From NCBI GenBank assembly GCA_037042185.1, contig JAXQJY010000032.1, positions 3,224,001 through 3,288,000 on the forward strand: a stretch of 64,000 bases of DNA. The letters are read 5' to 3'. A program made the translations under genes and the position numbers. The notes under the pieces are model-generated. The model did not search any database, was not told the origin of the DNA, and worked only from the letters and a program-made list of their open reading frames with translations. Positions 33,311-44,722 of the stretch are shown here, in pieces. The DNA comes from Sordariomycetes sp. S80-01Y. Lineage: Eukaryota > Ascomycota > Sordariomycetes. Numbering within the stretch: position 1 is the stretch's first letter; each line of letters starts with the position of its first letter.

Positions 33311-34070
33311 TGTGAGGTTCGCTCAAATTCGCAATCTCTGTTCGCTAGAGGATCGTGCTGGTGCCATCCAGGGCTGCGATTGCGCGCTGATGTCCAACGA
33401 AGCGGACTCGGACTGTGACCCCTCGGAATTAAAGCGTTTTCTTGACTGGCGGGGTCCAGCGTTGCGCCGCAAGATAGCTGGCGGTTCTCAGCGGACAAGC
33501 GTGTTGTTTGGAGGGCGGGATGTGTTGAGAAGAAGGTCGGAGGCGGTTGGTTGTCGTGTGCAGTTTCGTCATCCAGCCTGCGCCTTGGACTTCAAGTTGG
33601 GGAGAGCCCAGGCTGACGCCGGAACTGGCCCCACTTCGCCGAAGGCCCGGGTGCTGGTGCTATCTGATTGCTGAGGCACCTGTACATAGTTGTTAAATAG
33701 GGCACCTGGAGAGTTGACTCTCGCAGAAGACACCGACAGAAATTCAATGTCTCCTGAGACAGTCGATGGTATCAAACAGGATTTACCGCGCATCGATATT
33801 GGCAGTCACTTCGCATCTGCTAGTTGCTTCCATGTTGGCAGCTGCGCTTCATGTCTCAGAGACTAGGCACCTAGCTTACCGCGACCCACTTCCCAAAGTC
33901 CGCTGGGGCTCAAATTCAACGTTCGAACCTCTTCGCGAACGATTCACCCCCAGACTCGCCCTTCAGCAATTGACTCGCCGCCGAAGAGCCTCGTCACACT
34001 CCTGAATGAGGAGAGCTCGAGGCTCACAAGTGTCCCTGCCAGACGAACGCCAAGACCTGCTTGATCCACG
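33311..34070. promoter_or_regulatory. Divergent intergenic region between verprolin and mitochondrial protein gene
   Basis: About 760 bp serving both neighbours. No coding frame is supported; no strong motif seen. Confidence 0.45.
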
Positions 34071-35318
34071 ATGCGACGCGCGACTCCCCAGCAACTGGGC
34101 TCCATCTGCCAACGATGCGCCATCCTACCGATCCGATCCGCGCAAGAACCCCTCGCACTTCGATCTATTGTGTTACAGGCACGACGATCTGCTAAGAATG
34201 TGTTGAGCCAGCCTCAAGGGAGGAGGTGGCTGGCCACGGCTACCGACGACGGTCTGAAATTGGCCTCCGCCTCGGGTTCCCCTGCGGGGACGAAAGAGGT
34301 TGTGTCGACGCTGAAGAGAGGCAACCTGGTTGAGAATGTGGACAAGAAGTACGCCAACTTCTTGCAAGAGACAAAAGAATTCCCGAACCCGGGCGCGACG
34401 AATCAGGCACTGCAGGCCTGTCTGCAAGCTGCCAGCGACTTGAACCCCCTTTTGAGGAAAGCAGAGAGCCAGGCGAGGGCCTCCGCGGGACGTCTCGCAC
34501 AGCTCGGCGCGGAGAGAACAGGACAGTCTTTTGCAACACCTTTGGTGCTGCAGAGTGCAAATGAGAGGATATCGCAGACGGCCTACAACATCGTTGTCCA
34601 CCACAACGTCGAAATGACACCGCACATCCTTGAGGCCTACGTCCACATTCAGTCGCAACTGGGCAGGGCCGAGACGCTGCCGCACGTCCTCGAGCTATAT
34701 GCCTGCAAGGCCAAGCCCGTGGTCAAGAACGGCGTTGTTCAATACGTGCCGCAAAACCCCAACTCGCCAGAGAAGGCTATTGACAAGCAAGTCGCAGACA
34801 TTGCGTTGCAAACTGCGATCGATGCCAAGCATTTAGACGCTGCTCTCGGCATCACAGAGGTCTCGTTCTGCGTCAAGGCCTTCAAACGCCAAAAGATTCT
34901 CAAGCGCTCGACTGTACCTGCGGTTGCCATGCTCTCCATGCCCATCGGCATTGTGGGCTTGAGTGCCGCCTACGCCACGTATGCGCAAAATACTCTGGAT
35001 ACCATCACAGCGACGGGCATTGCTGTAGCCGCCATCTCGGGCTATTTCTTTGTCACTGGTGGGCTTGGCATGGTCGCGAAGCTTAGTAACAAGGACCAGA
35101 TGAACCGTGTGACATGGCTGCCGGGAACGCCGCTACGTTATCGGTGGATGAGGGAGGAGGAGCGTGAAGCTTTGGACAAGATTGCGTGCGCATGGGGCTT
35201 CAAAGAGAAATGGCGCTACGGCGAGGAATCCGGGCCCGAGTGGGAGGGCCTACGGGAATACATGGGCTATCGCCAAATGATCTTGGACCGCGCGGAGTTC
35301 ATGGAAGGCATGAACTGA
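34071..35318 (+). CDS. Mitochondrial membrane protein of unrecognised family
   Basis: 415 codons, intronless. The N-terminus is basic with few acids (MRRATPQQLGSICQRCAILP), and a likely presequence cleavage region lies near GRRWLATATDD, as in matrix-targeted proteins. Residues about 150-250 look like helical repeats (ETLPHVLELYACKAKP), and then two membrane helices follow, VPAVAMLSMPIGIVGLSAAY and ITATGIAVAAISGYFFVTGG. A conserved-looking C-terminus has YRWMREEEREALDKIACAWG and YMGYRQMILDRAEFMEGMN. I expect an inner-membrane protein but could not name it. The call rests on full-length open frame and sensible targeting signals. Confidence 0.72.
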   Translation: MRRATPQQLGSICQRCAILPIRSAQEPLALRSIVLQARRSAKNVLSQPQGRRWLATATDDGLKLASASGSPAGTKEVVSTLKRGNLVENVDKKYANFLQETKEFPNPGATNQALQACLQAASDLNPLLRKAESQARASAGRLAQLGAERTGQSFATPLVLQSANERISQTAYNIVVHHNVEMTPHILEAYVHIQSQLGRAETLPHVLELYACKAKPVVKNGVVQYVPQNPNSPEKAIDKQVADIALQTAIDAKHLDAALGITEVSFCVKAFKRQKILKRSTVPAVAMLSMPIGIVGLSAAYATYAQNTLDTITATGIAVAAISGYFFVTGGLGMVAKLSNKDQMNRVTWLPGTPLRYRWMREEEREALDKIACAWGFKEKWRYGEESGPEWEGLREYMGYRQMILDRAEFMEGMN

Positions 35319-35733
35319 TTCCCATTTGTTGAGCATATGTATACTATTGTCGACATGTACAAGCGAAGAGATAGAATCTTTACCCACACCACCGCCCTTG
35401 TGCCTTCGGCCGGTCAACTGCTGATGAAGTGTCCAAAGCCATCAGGGCTGGCAGTATAAAGCGGTCGCATATTGGATCGAAACCGTGCTATTCCCAGAAT
35501 TAAGGTTATTCATCGCGCCTTCTGCTCCTTTAGGCGTCGACACGGGCCGGTATCGTCTTTCTTAAGCTCTGTTAGCAACAAGCACGTCACGGATGCTCCA
35601 GGGCATGCACAAAGCTTGTCGTTTTGAACTTCCTTAAGAACACCTATAAGCGCAAACCACCGTATCATAATACCTCCTCTGCTACGAGCTTCAGCTCATC
35701 CGCCAGTCCATTGCCAAAGCCCTATCCGACAAC
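35319..35733. other. Intergenic region upstream of MFS gene
   Basis: No gene seen; the promoter of the following transporter presumably lies here. Confidence 0.5.
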
Positions 35734-37503
35734 ATGACGATCACCACACGAGGTCCAAGAGCCGACTCGATGCAAGCCGGAGAGAAAAGGGAGAACTTAA
35801 ACGTGCCCGAGGCTTTAGATCCTACTACCTCGACCGAGAACGTGGCGAACAAGACACCTGAACGAGTGGCCGAGATTGAAGGTACTCGAGTAGTTGGTCT
35901 CACAGAGGATGACGAGAACTTCTACGTCAACTTCACCAAGCTCCAGCGTCGACGAGTTAGGACCAAGACGGACCTGCGTCTTCTGCCACCTCTTTGTATT
36001 CTGTACCTGTTCGCACAGTTGGACAGATCCAATATTGGCAATGCAAAGATCGAGGGGTTGAAAGAGGACACACATCTGACCGATAACCAGTGGAATGTTG
36101 TCCTCGCCGTCTTCTTCGTTCCATACTTTTTCCTAGGTGAGAATGCACGACAGAAGGTTCATAACCAGGCTGGAGCTGACTGCGTGCAGAGGTCCCCAGC
36201 AACATGCTTCTCAGCCGTCTCACCAGGCCTTCCCTCTACATTTCGTTTCTTGTAATCGCCTGGGGGATTGTTATGACCTGCCACGCCTTTATCAAGAACT
36301 TCGCCGGCGCTGTTTCGTTGCGTGTCTTACTCGGCGTCTTTGAGTAGAAATCCGGCTCTCCTTCACCCTGGCCATGTATACTTACATTACTCCCAGATCC
36401 GGATTCTTCCCCGCTGCCATCTTCCTATGTAGCAACTGGTATCAACGTCACGAGCTTGCGTTCCGTACATCTGCCTTCATGGCCGTCGCTTCTCTGTCCG
36501 GTACCTTCTCGGGCCTCATGGCCGCTGGTCTCGCCGAACTCGGCGGAACACTTGGACTTCGATCCTGGGCATGGATCTTCCTGGTCGAGGGACTGATCAC
36601 TATTTTCCTGGGGCTTTTGACCCTGTTTCTCCTTGTGGACACGCCGAAGAGGTCGGGGAAGTGGCTTGCGCCAGAAGAGATACGGTATCTGGGTATCATG
36701 GCCTTCATAAAAGATGGGGGCAAGCAGACAGTCAAGGCCTCAGACAAGTGGAAGGATCTCAAATCTATTGCCTCCGACTGGAGGTATTGGGCTTTTGGTC
36801 TAGTCCTGCACAATGTTGGTACTTGTGGATACGGTAAGATGCCTTGGTGGCTTTGCGATGTAGTATGCTAATTCTCGCAGGCCTGAAGTTCGCCGTTCCT
36901 TCGATCATTAAGGGTTTAGGCTGGTCAAAGCAGAGGTCCCAGCTCATCAGTGCCATCCCCTACATCTTTGGCACCATCTCGGCCCTTTCGGTTTCCTTCA
37001 CCTCCGACTACTGCGCCAAGCGTTGGTACTTTGTCATTGCTGGGCTGTCAAGCATGGCGATCGGGTTCAGCATCATCCTCGCCATTGTCAGAAGCATGCC
37101 GACGGAGGAAGGCACCCCGGCAATCGTGACGGGCATGTCTTGCGTCACTGCCGGTCTCTTTCCCATGGCACCCATTTGCGGTAGCTGGGTGTCCAACAAC
37201 ATGGGCAACGCTGGACGCAGGGCTATCGCGATCGCCTTTGTGATGGGCTTAGGCAGCATAGGTGGTCTCACGGGGTGTTTCATCTATATCGAGAAGGAAA
37301 AGCCTACATACGAGACGGCATATAGTATCTCTCTAAGCTTGGCCGTTATGGCTATCCTCGTTATTGGTGGTCTAACGCTTTCCTATCACCTGGACAACAA
37401 GAAGCGGGACAGGGTTTCGTCGGAGACGGTGAGAAGTACTTACAGCGAGGAAGAATTGAGAGAGATGGGCGACAAGTCGCCTCTGTTCCGATACACTCTG
37501 TAG
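35734..37503 (+). CDS. MFS transporter, Dal5/anion:cation symporter (allantoate-permease-like) family
   Basis: Plasma-membrane importer of small organic anions such as nicotinate, allantoate or sugar acids. Four exons (35734-36136, 36190-36343, 36397-36833, 36881-37503) with 53-, 53- and 47-bp introns give 538 residues and about twelve membrane helices. Family words: LYLFAQLDRSNIGNAKIEGL in helix 1, VPYFFLEVPSNMLLSRL across the first splice, and GVFESGFFPAAIFLCSNWY across the second. The long charged loop (VDTPKRSGKWLAPEEIRY) sits between the two six-helix halves. Substrate cannot be read from the sequence. A short hydrophilic N-terminus and a charged C-terminal tail are normal for the family. 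Confidence 0.88.
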
Positions 37504-38414
37504 GTGAGGAGCGAGGTACCGGTCTTCGCCTCCCAATCTTAGTCTCAGGAAATGTTTGAATACCAATTAGGACTATTGGTCAACCTTGTGTCAGTTATTC
37601 TTCAACGTGCCGTCACATTTGTCTTGCTCCTAGGCCGAACAGCAGTTAGAATCGAATAATAAGCAGCTGCTTCTACTCTGGCTATGTCGATCTTCAAGAA
37701 CGAACACCACCCACACTTGAGTATAAGGCGCCGCGATTCATGACGGTCACGACATGTAAGCAATTACGTGGGTTCAGAGTAGCGGGAAAGGAGTAGCAAG
37801 CTTTGTTGGGCAGCTACTTTGGCACATCGAGCAGTATCCTTTTCGTCGCTCTTGAATAACACTCTTCGGTGAGCTATTCTCGGCCTTGGATTCCCTGGCA
37901 TTTCTGCAGGTTCTGCCTGAACAGGTGCATTTCCCACCACTCAATGCAACGCGACAGTGGCTGTTACCTGCTGCGGTTCGGAGTCAAATTGCTTCGGCCT
38001 CAGGATTTATCTCGCTCTTAAAGCTTCCTTCCAAAGCTAGGAACCATAGGTTTACCCAATCACATATTTACCCTATGGATATAAGCATGCGAGTGCGGTG
38101 CGTGACTGTGCTCGGAATCTAACTCTCGGAACAACCGCCCTGCGATCAATAACCACCCGTGAAGGTTAAAGATATGCAGGTTCATAATTGGGGCAAATGA
38201 CGATGAGGTTACACTCGTGGAAATGCTTGGCCGAGCACCTGCATGATGCAGACCCGGACGCTTCACCTCACAGGTACAGCATTCCGATGGGAACCGAACT
38301 GGCCGCATTTGCGCTGAGTTGAAAACAGGCTTCTTCCCTGACACCTCTCGGATCGTCTACGCCATTCTTAGACCTTCTCCCATATATCGACAAGGCCTGA
38401 CTGCTTTCTACATA
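37504..38414. other. Intergenic region upstream of secreted hydrolase
   Basis: No supported gene. Some A/T-rich promoter-like DNA; the ATG at 38319 in the hydrolase frame is judged upstream of the real start. Confidence 0.5.
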
Positions 38415-39455
38415 ATGAGACTCTCGCTGCCTGTTGCGCTACTGTCGGGCCTCGCCTTGGCTTCACTCGCAAATGCGCAAGCCACGGGAACGATTGACGA
38501 GGGCCCTTTTCCTGAAGACCTCAATGGCTCCAACTTCACTTATCAGTGGCCGGTGAAACTATTTCGGTTCGAGAGCCAGCTTCATGATCTCGAGATGGCT
38601 TTTGTGGATGTTCCGCCTCAATTATACCCAAACGCTTCGTCGACTGGCGACAAGACTGCCGTTCTGCTACATGGAAAGAACTTTTGCGCGCCCACCTGGG
38701 TTCGAACTATCGAATATCTGACGGCCGCGGGTTATCGTGTCATTGCGCCTGACCAGGTGGGCTTCTGCAAGAGCTCTAAGCCCGCGGACTATCAATACAG
38801 TCTGCATCAGCTCAGCTGGAACACCAAGGGCTTGCTGGACGCCCTGGGCATCGAGAAAGCCACCATCATCGGTCATTCCATGGGTGGCATGCTGGCTGCC
38901 CGATTCACCTTGCAATATCCCGACTTTGTCGATGAGCTGGTCTCCATAAATGCGATAGGCTACGAAGACTACATCGCCAAAGGCGTCCCGTACATCAGCA
39001 TCGACGAATCCATCGAAGACGAATCAGCCTCGAACTACACCACCATCCGCAGGTATCAACAGCAAGTCTACTACGTAGGCGAATGGAAGCCTGAATACGA
39101 CGTTTGGGTGAATATGTCTGTGAACATCTACTACGGCTCCGAGCGGGAGAGCTTTGTCCGCGCTCAAGCTCGAATCGTGGACATGGTTTTGTCACAGCCT
39201 GTTGCCCCACACTTTGAACAGATAGCACCTCCGACTTTGCTCATGATCGGAGAGAAAGACAAGACTGCAATTGGCGCGGTCTGGTCGCCGCCCGAGGTTG
39301 CGGAGAAGCTGGGTAGGTTTGACGAACTAGGACCGGAGGTCGTTGGCAGGCTGAAGGACGGCGAGCTGATTCGATTCCCTGAGTTGGGACATTCGCCGCA
39401 TATTTCCCATCCCGAGGTTTTTCACGAGAAGCTGCTTGGATGGTTGCAGCGTTGA
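38415..39455 (+). CDS. Secreted alpha/beta hydrolase
   Basis: 346 codons from the ATG at 38415, which begins a clear signal peptide (MRLSLPVALLSGLALASLANA). The rest is an alpha/beta-hydrolase fold: LLHGKNFCAPTW forms the oxyanion-hole HG loop, nucleophile elbow GHSMGGM with Ser at about 155, acid in GEKDKT (Asp about 282), and histidine in ELGHSPH (about 326). Several N-glycosylation sites (NGS, NFT, NMS, NYT) fit secretion. The sequence resembles the epoxide hydrolase/proline-iminopeptidase branch, but substrate is unknown. It neighbours an MFS carrier, which could suggest breakdown of an outside compound followed by uptake; this is speculation. Confidence 0.88.
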   Translation: MRLSLPVALLSGLALASLANAQATGTIDEGPFPEDLNGSNFTYQWPVKLFRFESQLHDLEMAFVDVPPQLYPNASSTGDKTAVLLHGKNFCAPTWVRTIEYLTAAGYRVIAPDQVGFCKSSKPADYQYSLHQLSWNTKGLLDALGIEKATIIGHSMGGMLAARFTLQYPDFVDELVSINAIGYEDYIAKGVPYISIDESIEDESASNYTTIRRYQQQVYYVGEWKPEYDVWVNMSVNIYYGSERESFVRAQARIVDMVLSQPVAPHFEQIAPPTLLMIGEKDKTAIGAVWSPPEVAEKLGRFDELGPEVVGRLKDGELIRFPELGHSPHISHPEVFHEKLLGWLQR

Positions 39456-39614
39456 GACATTGGCGCTACAAATTGCCACTGTAGGCTTCATCGTATGAGG
39501 TCATCAGCTACAATAGTTGACTACGAATAAAGTTGGTCTGAAAGACATGGATATACCACAGATTCTGCTAAGGGAGTTCACTATTCTCGTGAAATAGTCG
39601 CTGGAAGCCCAAGC

Positions 39615-40763
39615 TTACTCGCCATACGCCCGCGGCCCGAACTCGGTCTTTCTCAACTTGATCGTGATGGTATTGACGATGGCCACCTCTACCTTGTATT
39701 TAGTCTTGTGAGTACTTAGGGATATGTCGCAGCCAGTGATGTCGAATAAAACGGGCACGAATGAAGTACCTCCGTTGTTCTCCTTCTCTACAAACTTGAA
39801 GTGGATTGTCAAGATCTTCTTCACTGCTTGCCCAGCCCCCTCGGAGTGACCAGGCCCCTTGATATCCTTGAATGGCATGAGCAGCATGGAGACGGAGTCA
39901 TATCCGTCCTGTTCAGTCGGCGCTGAACCACTGGAAGGGCAGCGAGGCATAGAGGCGAGCCGACGCGTGGGATAGCCAGGATGGTCGGGATCTTGAACCA
40001 ATTTGAACACTGAGATTGCTCTGAGACCCATAGGATTCGGGAGGCAAAATCGTGGCAGTCTGCGGGCTTGCCTCGTGTGATGGTAAGGGCTATCCAATAT
40101 CAGCCCCGTGCCTTGCTTCCAGTCACCTTCCTGGCGAATTCTAACATCAACCCGGTCCTCTTGATAGGAAGATATCTCGCCGGTGAAACGCCGGTGCTGG
40201 CCAGCTCTGAAATGGACCTCGTTGGTTTCCTTCTGGGGGGTTTGAGCTGGAAAGGCTGTGTGCTCGGACCTGATGAACTGTATCCCGCCCCTTTCGAAGC
40301 GTTCGCAGGGTTCGTCCAGGTCCTCGTTGCCAGATAGGAAGATGGCGAACTCATCCTTGAACATGTGCGCCTCGGGTATCTCTATGAACAAAGCCTCGAC
40401 TTCTGTGCCCCTAGGCAGGTGGATGCCATTGCGGAAGCTGCGCGGGTCCCTTGTGGCTGTCCCGGCTATGAGAACCAAGCGGCCGATTGGGCCGGTTGTG
40501 CAGTCGAGGATCCTCATGCCCAGCATCTCGCATCCTACTTCTACCTCTAATGTAAAGTGTGGTATAAGGTGCTGAGGATGTTTATGGATGAAATGAGTTT
40601 GATGTGCACAAAGAGGTTGCGATGTGTCTAATACTCTGTGATCTTTCAGGTGAATGAAGACGACGCACAGCGGAATACTGAACACAGCTCTGTACCAGCC
40701 GGCGTTCTGGGAACGATAAGATGTATGCACCGCTGTTCGCGTCTGTGTTTTCCACTGCATCAT
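39615..40763 (-). CDS. Unrecognised protein
   Basis: About 382 codons from the ATG at 40763; the frame is open one alternative codon further. No signal peptide or membrane span stands out except a mildly hydrophobic stretch AVFSIPLCVVFIHL near residue 30. The central part reads GPIGRLVLIAGTATRDPRSF and HLPRGTEVEALFIEIPE, and the C-terminus is strand-rich with many Thr, Lys and Ile (SFVPVLFDITGCDISLSTHK). No family was recognised. An internal ATG near residue 80 is a possible alternative start. The evidence is an intact long frame and ordinary codon use. Confidence 0.5.
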   Translation of the reverse strand: MMQWKTQTRTAVHTSYRSQNAGWYRAVFSIPLCVVFIHLKDHRVLDTSQPLCAHQTHFIHKHPQHLIPHFTLEVEVGCEMLGMRILDCTTGPIGRLVLIAGTATRDPRSFRNGIHLPRGTEVEALFIEIPEAHMFKDEFAIFLSGNEDLDEPCERFERGGIQFIRSEHTAFPAQTPQKETNEVHFRAGQHRRFTGEISSYQEDRVDVRIRQEGDWKQGTGLILDSPYHHTRQARRLPRFCLPNPMGLRAISVFKLVQDPDHPGYPTRRLASMPRCPSSGSAPTEQDGYDSVSMLLMPFKDIKGPGHSEGAGQAVKKILTIHFKFVEKENNGGTSFVPVLFDITGCDISLSTHKTKYKVEVAIVNTITIKLRKTEFGPRAYGE

Positions 40764-40930
40764 CACCTACTTATGTACTGTTGGTAACGTACAACTCATT
40801 GCAAGACTAGCCAAACAACTGAATGAGACCTTTTGAAAGACTTCGGAACTAGACAATTGGGTGACGATTCAACCTCACTTAATAGAGGATAAAAAATCAA
40901 GTGGTATCAATTTTGAGCAAACGATATTCT

Positions 40931-42263
40931 TCAGAAAGTCCAGCCATTGAAGTTGGTAACGAAGGTAACAGCGGCATGCAGATAGTGCTCATGCACATCA
41001 CCCCAGGTCCTGGCAGCCTCCTTCATCGCTCGGATAGCTGTTCAATTGTTAGAGAGAGTTCTTAAGCAAATTTTGGAGCGACGACATACCCTTGACGTAG
41101 TGAGCGTCAGTTGCCCACGGCGAGTTAATTGCCTGGTCCTCCACATAGGACCAATGCTTCCCCTTGAGATCCTTATCCACATTGTCAGGATCAATCTCCG
41201 GACGACCCTTCAGTATAAAGACAGCAAGGACCAGAAGCCACCATTCTCGCACCAAGGTGACATGGTGTTCGGGAGGGAAGAAAGGCAGCAAGATGCGGAC
41301 CGCGTGACTGGTGGTCAGTAGATGCACAATGAGGAAGTTGTACGCGTGCGTTCCTGGACGGACCGTGGCAACGAGGAGGTTCACAGCCGCTTCTTGGGAA
41401 AGCTCGAATTCCTTGAGCGCGTTGTTGATCTTCCAGCCGTTCCAGTACTCCATTATGAGAGACTCGTGCTGGTCGAAGATGCTCTCGAGGTCACCGAACC
41501 CAGGGTTCCTTGGCAGACTGTTGAATCTTTTGTCGTTAGACATCTTTTGCAGCAGCTCTGTTGGTGTTTCGGCAGAGAGCGGCGAAGCTTTTGTATAAGA
41601 GGCGTCTTCTGAGTACTTGTGGAGGAAGTCATACTGCACGGACGTGAGCGCCAAAGCCTCCATTGCAACGTCCTTGCTATCCATCTCAAAAGCGTAGCCG
41701 AGGTGAATGAGAGGATGACCAACTGATACTGATTAGCGCGAGAACTTTGTGATGTGAAGAGTGATGAGCTTACGCCCGCCAACAAGGCCATGAAACAGCG
41801 GATGCTTGCCGCTGAACATGAAGTGGTGAACCACCTTCTTCCAGTCATACGCAAAGTCCATCGCTAGCTTGTCCTCAAAGAAGTCGACATAAGCCCTTTG
41901 ATACCTCTTGTCGCCCAGAAAGTCCCTCCAGTCATTGTCCGCGACTTCCGCCGGCGACGGCTTCCACGGTTCCAACACCTTGGACTCCTCTTCGTAGATC
42001 TTGTTCAGCTGGGCCTCACTAGCCCCAAGCAGGTACGCTGAGCTAAGAATGTGAGGATTGTGGTTGTCAAACTGAAGATTGTGGTAGATGATGGAGTAAT
42101 TGACGTGGTTGGCCTTCAGCAGATGCTTGAGACACCGTGCCCGGCGGTCTGAGCTAGTCTCGACATGATGGATTTCGACCGAGGGAAGATCGATGGATTG
42201 CGAGGTCGAGGCTGACCCGGTGAGTCGATTGACGATGGGAACGTAGGATAAAATACCAGACAT
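40931..42263 (-). CDS. Questin oxidase-like protein (DUF4243 family)
   Basis: Three exons (42263-41774, 41722-41090, 41037-40931); introns of 51 and 52 bp with GTAAGC and GTATGT donors; 409 residues. Family words include NPHILSSAYLLGAS, KRYQRAYVDFFED, HPLFHGLVGGRLGHPLIHLG across the first splice, and HAYNFLIVHLLTTSHAVRIL, then REWWLLVLAVFILKGRP. DUF4243 proteins include GedK, which carries out ring-opening oxidation of questin in geodin synthesis, and AflY. The family is also found outside toxin clusters, and no polyketide synthase lies in the window, so a metabolic role is only inferred. The real start is taken as the MSGILSYVP methionine; the frame is open upstream. Confidence 0.82.
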
Positions 42264-42697
42264 GATCTTGGTTCTCGCTGTCCTGAATCTACGAAAGTCG
42301 GCGAAGTGACGGATGGTGATGACGTTTGTAGTTGGAGATGACTGAGGGACCAGTCTGGTCCTTTTAGTCTTGTTGGGCTGTCTGAGTGAGTGGCGATCTC
42401 TGCGACCACGCGCTGTACAAAGCCCAAGCCTCGATATTTCTGGTATTTGGTCGACAGTTGTAGCAAGACATTCGTGATGGAACGGCTCGACGGCGATTTT
42501 CAATATTTAAGAGATCCCCAAGTCAGGAACGTGAGGCTGTTCTAGGTATTCAAGTCGATGCAGCACAGTGTCCCAACGAGTTGAGGGGTTCCACACTGTG
42601 GATCCTCCAAGCCTGTGGCGCCTCGGCCACACGTTCAGATCAGTTGCTTCACTTTGGCCTCTCACAACACGCACTCACTCATCACGCTCTGTCCGCC
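42264..42697. promoter_or_regulatory. Divergent promoter region between questin-oxidase-like and E3-like genes
   Basis: About 430 bp. No coding frame supported. Confidence 0.45.
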
Positions 42698-44256
42698 ATG
42701 CCAGCGGCGACGACACGAGCCGAACCCCCAATCACTATTTATGCTGAGCTTCTCGCATTCATTGGCCAAGTTTCTGTCACTGTCAGCCTCGCCACCGTCA
42801 CGGACTCTGGGACTCGCGCAGAGATCATCGACCATGGGACCACGATTCAAGTACATCACGCTGGCCGCTCAGAATCCATAAAGCTGCCCGCGGCTGTCGC
42901 TCAGGCATCCCCTCTTCCTATACCTCAGCCCTCGTCATCGAATATTAGCTGGAGGCTACCTTCCTTGACCAAGGCGTCAAGGTCTGCCAGCAACTCCCTC
43001 GAAAACCAGGCGCTACCGTGGAATGCGGTGGATATCAAGCCGGGGTCGTCGGTCAAGTGCAGAAACTGCAACCATGGGCTTGTCAGGCCGGGGGTAATCA
43101 GTGTCTGGAAAGACTTGCCAAGCGAAAACTGGGCAGAGATGATGGAGTTTTGGCACTGTCACAAACCTCACGATCACGAGGAGCACCCTGATGAAGAGCG
43201 TCTAATGAAACGCGGCTACGGCGCGAGCAACTCTATATCTGCTCAACAAAGTGTCGGCTTCGTGGACATCACATCTTTTGTCTTTGTTGAACAAGATTGT
43301 GATGGCCTTTTGGTAAGTCAATTGCGGACATCAGCCAAAGCCCTAGATCTGGGAAGAAAGAAGTTGTCCCGCCAGTCTATGGCGTGGTCATCGATACAAC
43401 TTCCCTAGAGCGATATCTTGTCGTTCTCATCTTTGGATGAGCAGCTTGACTTGCACGGTGAAACCTTCCCTCGCGAACGGGTTCTAGTGTTTAGATAAGC
43501 TGAAGACGGCTCCCATTTTCATCTCGCAGGTCAGAGGAGTGGCCTTTGAGAGATTTCTGGAGCCACATTGCACGTTGTCAAAGCCTACTCATATCATACG
43601 CAATCCATGTGTGACTAGCTGCTAATGCATCCCAGTTCTCTTCGTCAACTCTCGACACCACGCTTGACCTGAGCACGTTGGCGCTGAATGAGTCGCCCGA
43701 GTCCAAATTCCTCCACGTCTACTGCAAGGCTTGTAGCACAGAGATTGGGCTTTACAACGTATTAGCATCCTCAGTATCTCTTTTCAAGTGGCAAGTAATC
43801 TGCGACACGCAGGTTCCCACGCCTCGACCGACAAGTTCGCAGTGCTTGGCGGCGACTCTCACAGCGACCATTTCCAGATCTGGCTCCTCAAAGTCCGTGA
43901 TACTACCCCACAGTGTCTCGAAGGGCCACATCATCGAAGGAAAGGCCGTCAGTGCATTGCATCTGTGGGTTCTGAACCCAAGTGTCACCTTCGCATCCTC
44001 GCTAGCCGATGTGGGAGGCAGCGCGATGAAAATCCTATTTCGGATCATCGACGTTGAGCAGGGGAATGCTCTGGCAGACTCCATGACTTCCGATGTCCAG
44101 GATATCAGTCTCCCTGTGAGTGTCATTGACAGCGCTGCAGAAGCTCTTGAGACTAGTAATCTATACCTCCCCGAAAAGGAGAGAAGCTTCAAGGAATGGA
44201 GGGTTGGTTTACTCGGGCGGTGGGGCTCAAGCCTTGAGGCGCAGATCGCCTCCTAG
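42698..44256 (+). CDS. E2-binding HECT-like ubiquitin ligase (HECT_2/UBE3D-Ipa1 family), middle exons uncertain
   Basis: Family members bind ubiquitin-conjugating enzymes. Exon 1, 42698-43312, has CRNCNHGLVRPG and the family hallmark DLPSENWAEMMEFWHCHKP, then FVDITSF. A GTAAGT donor at 43313 is clear. The last exon, 43636-44256, begins after TGCATCCCAG and shows VYCKACSTEIG, the second Cys pair, then FKWQV and the C-terminal FRIIDV and LPEKERSFKEWRVGLLGRW. Between them, a short exon from 43409 (acceptor CCCTAG) is in phase and reads LDEQLDLHGETFPRE; its donor is weak (GTTCTA at 43481 or GTGTTT at 43487). The product is about 435-437 residues. The domains are certain, the middle exon is provisional. 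Confidence 0.75.
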
Positions 44257-44722
44257 GAACATGAATCGATTGGTTTCATGAGCATATGAATATTTTTCCA
44301 AAAAGGGAATTCTCCCCAACCTCCGCTCTGTGGTCCGCAGAGGGCGGTGGCAAGCGATGAGGCCAACCAAGAACCGTGTGGGATACAGTGTGTCAAACTG
44401 TATTCATGCGCGACGTCACGGGCTGCCAGACAGTGCGATTGAATGGACTAGGCAGACACCCTGCGAATCGGTCTTCCGCTGCATGTTGTAACACTCACTC
44501 CGTTAGTCTCCCACATCATACATCACCTGGTTATTCACTTGAAATCCTCCCTCTGCGCACAATTGTTCACATTCTTGTTTTCGATACGCCTCTTTGCTTG
44601 CGGACATTCCATTTTCTCAGAGCATTCTGTCATGGGATCCTGAGACCTAGCCTCTCTACCTGGTATCAGATACGGCGAGTCATCGATACCGGCCGCATCG
44701 TTCACAACGCAGCGCATCCCAT
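44257..44722. other. Intergenic region upstream of SNF2-family gene
   Basis: No gene supported; promoter presumably here. Confidence 0.5.
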
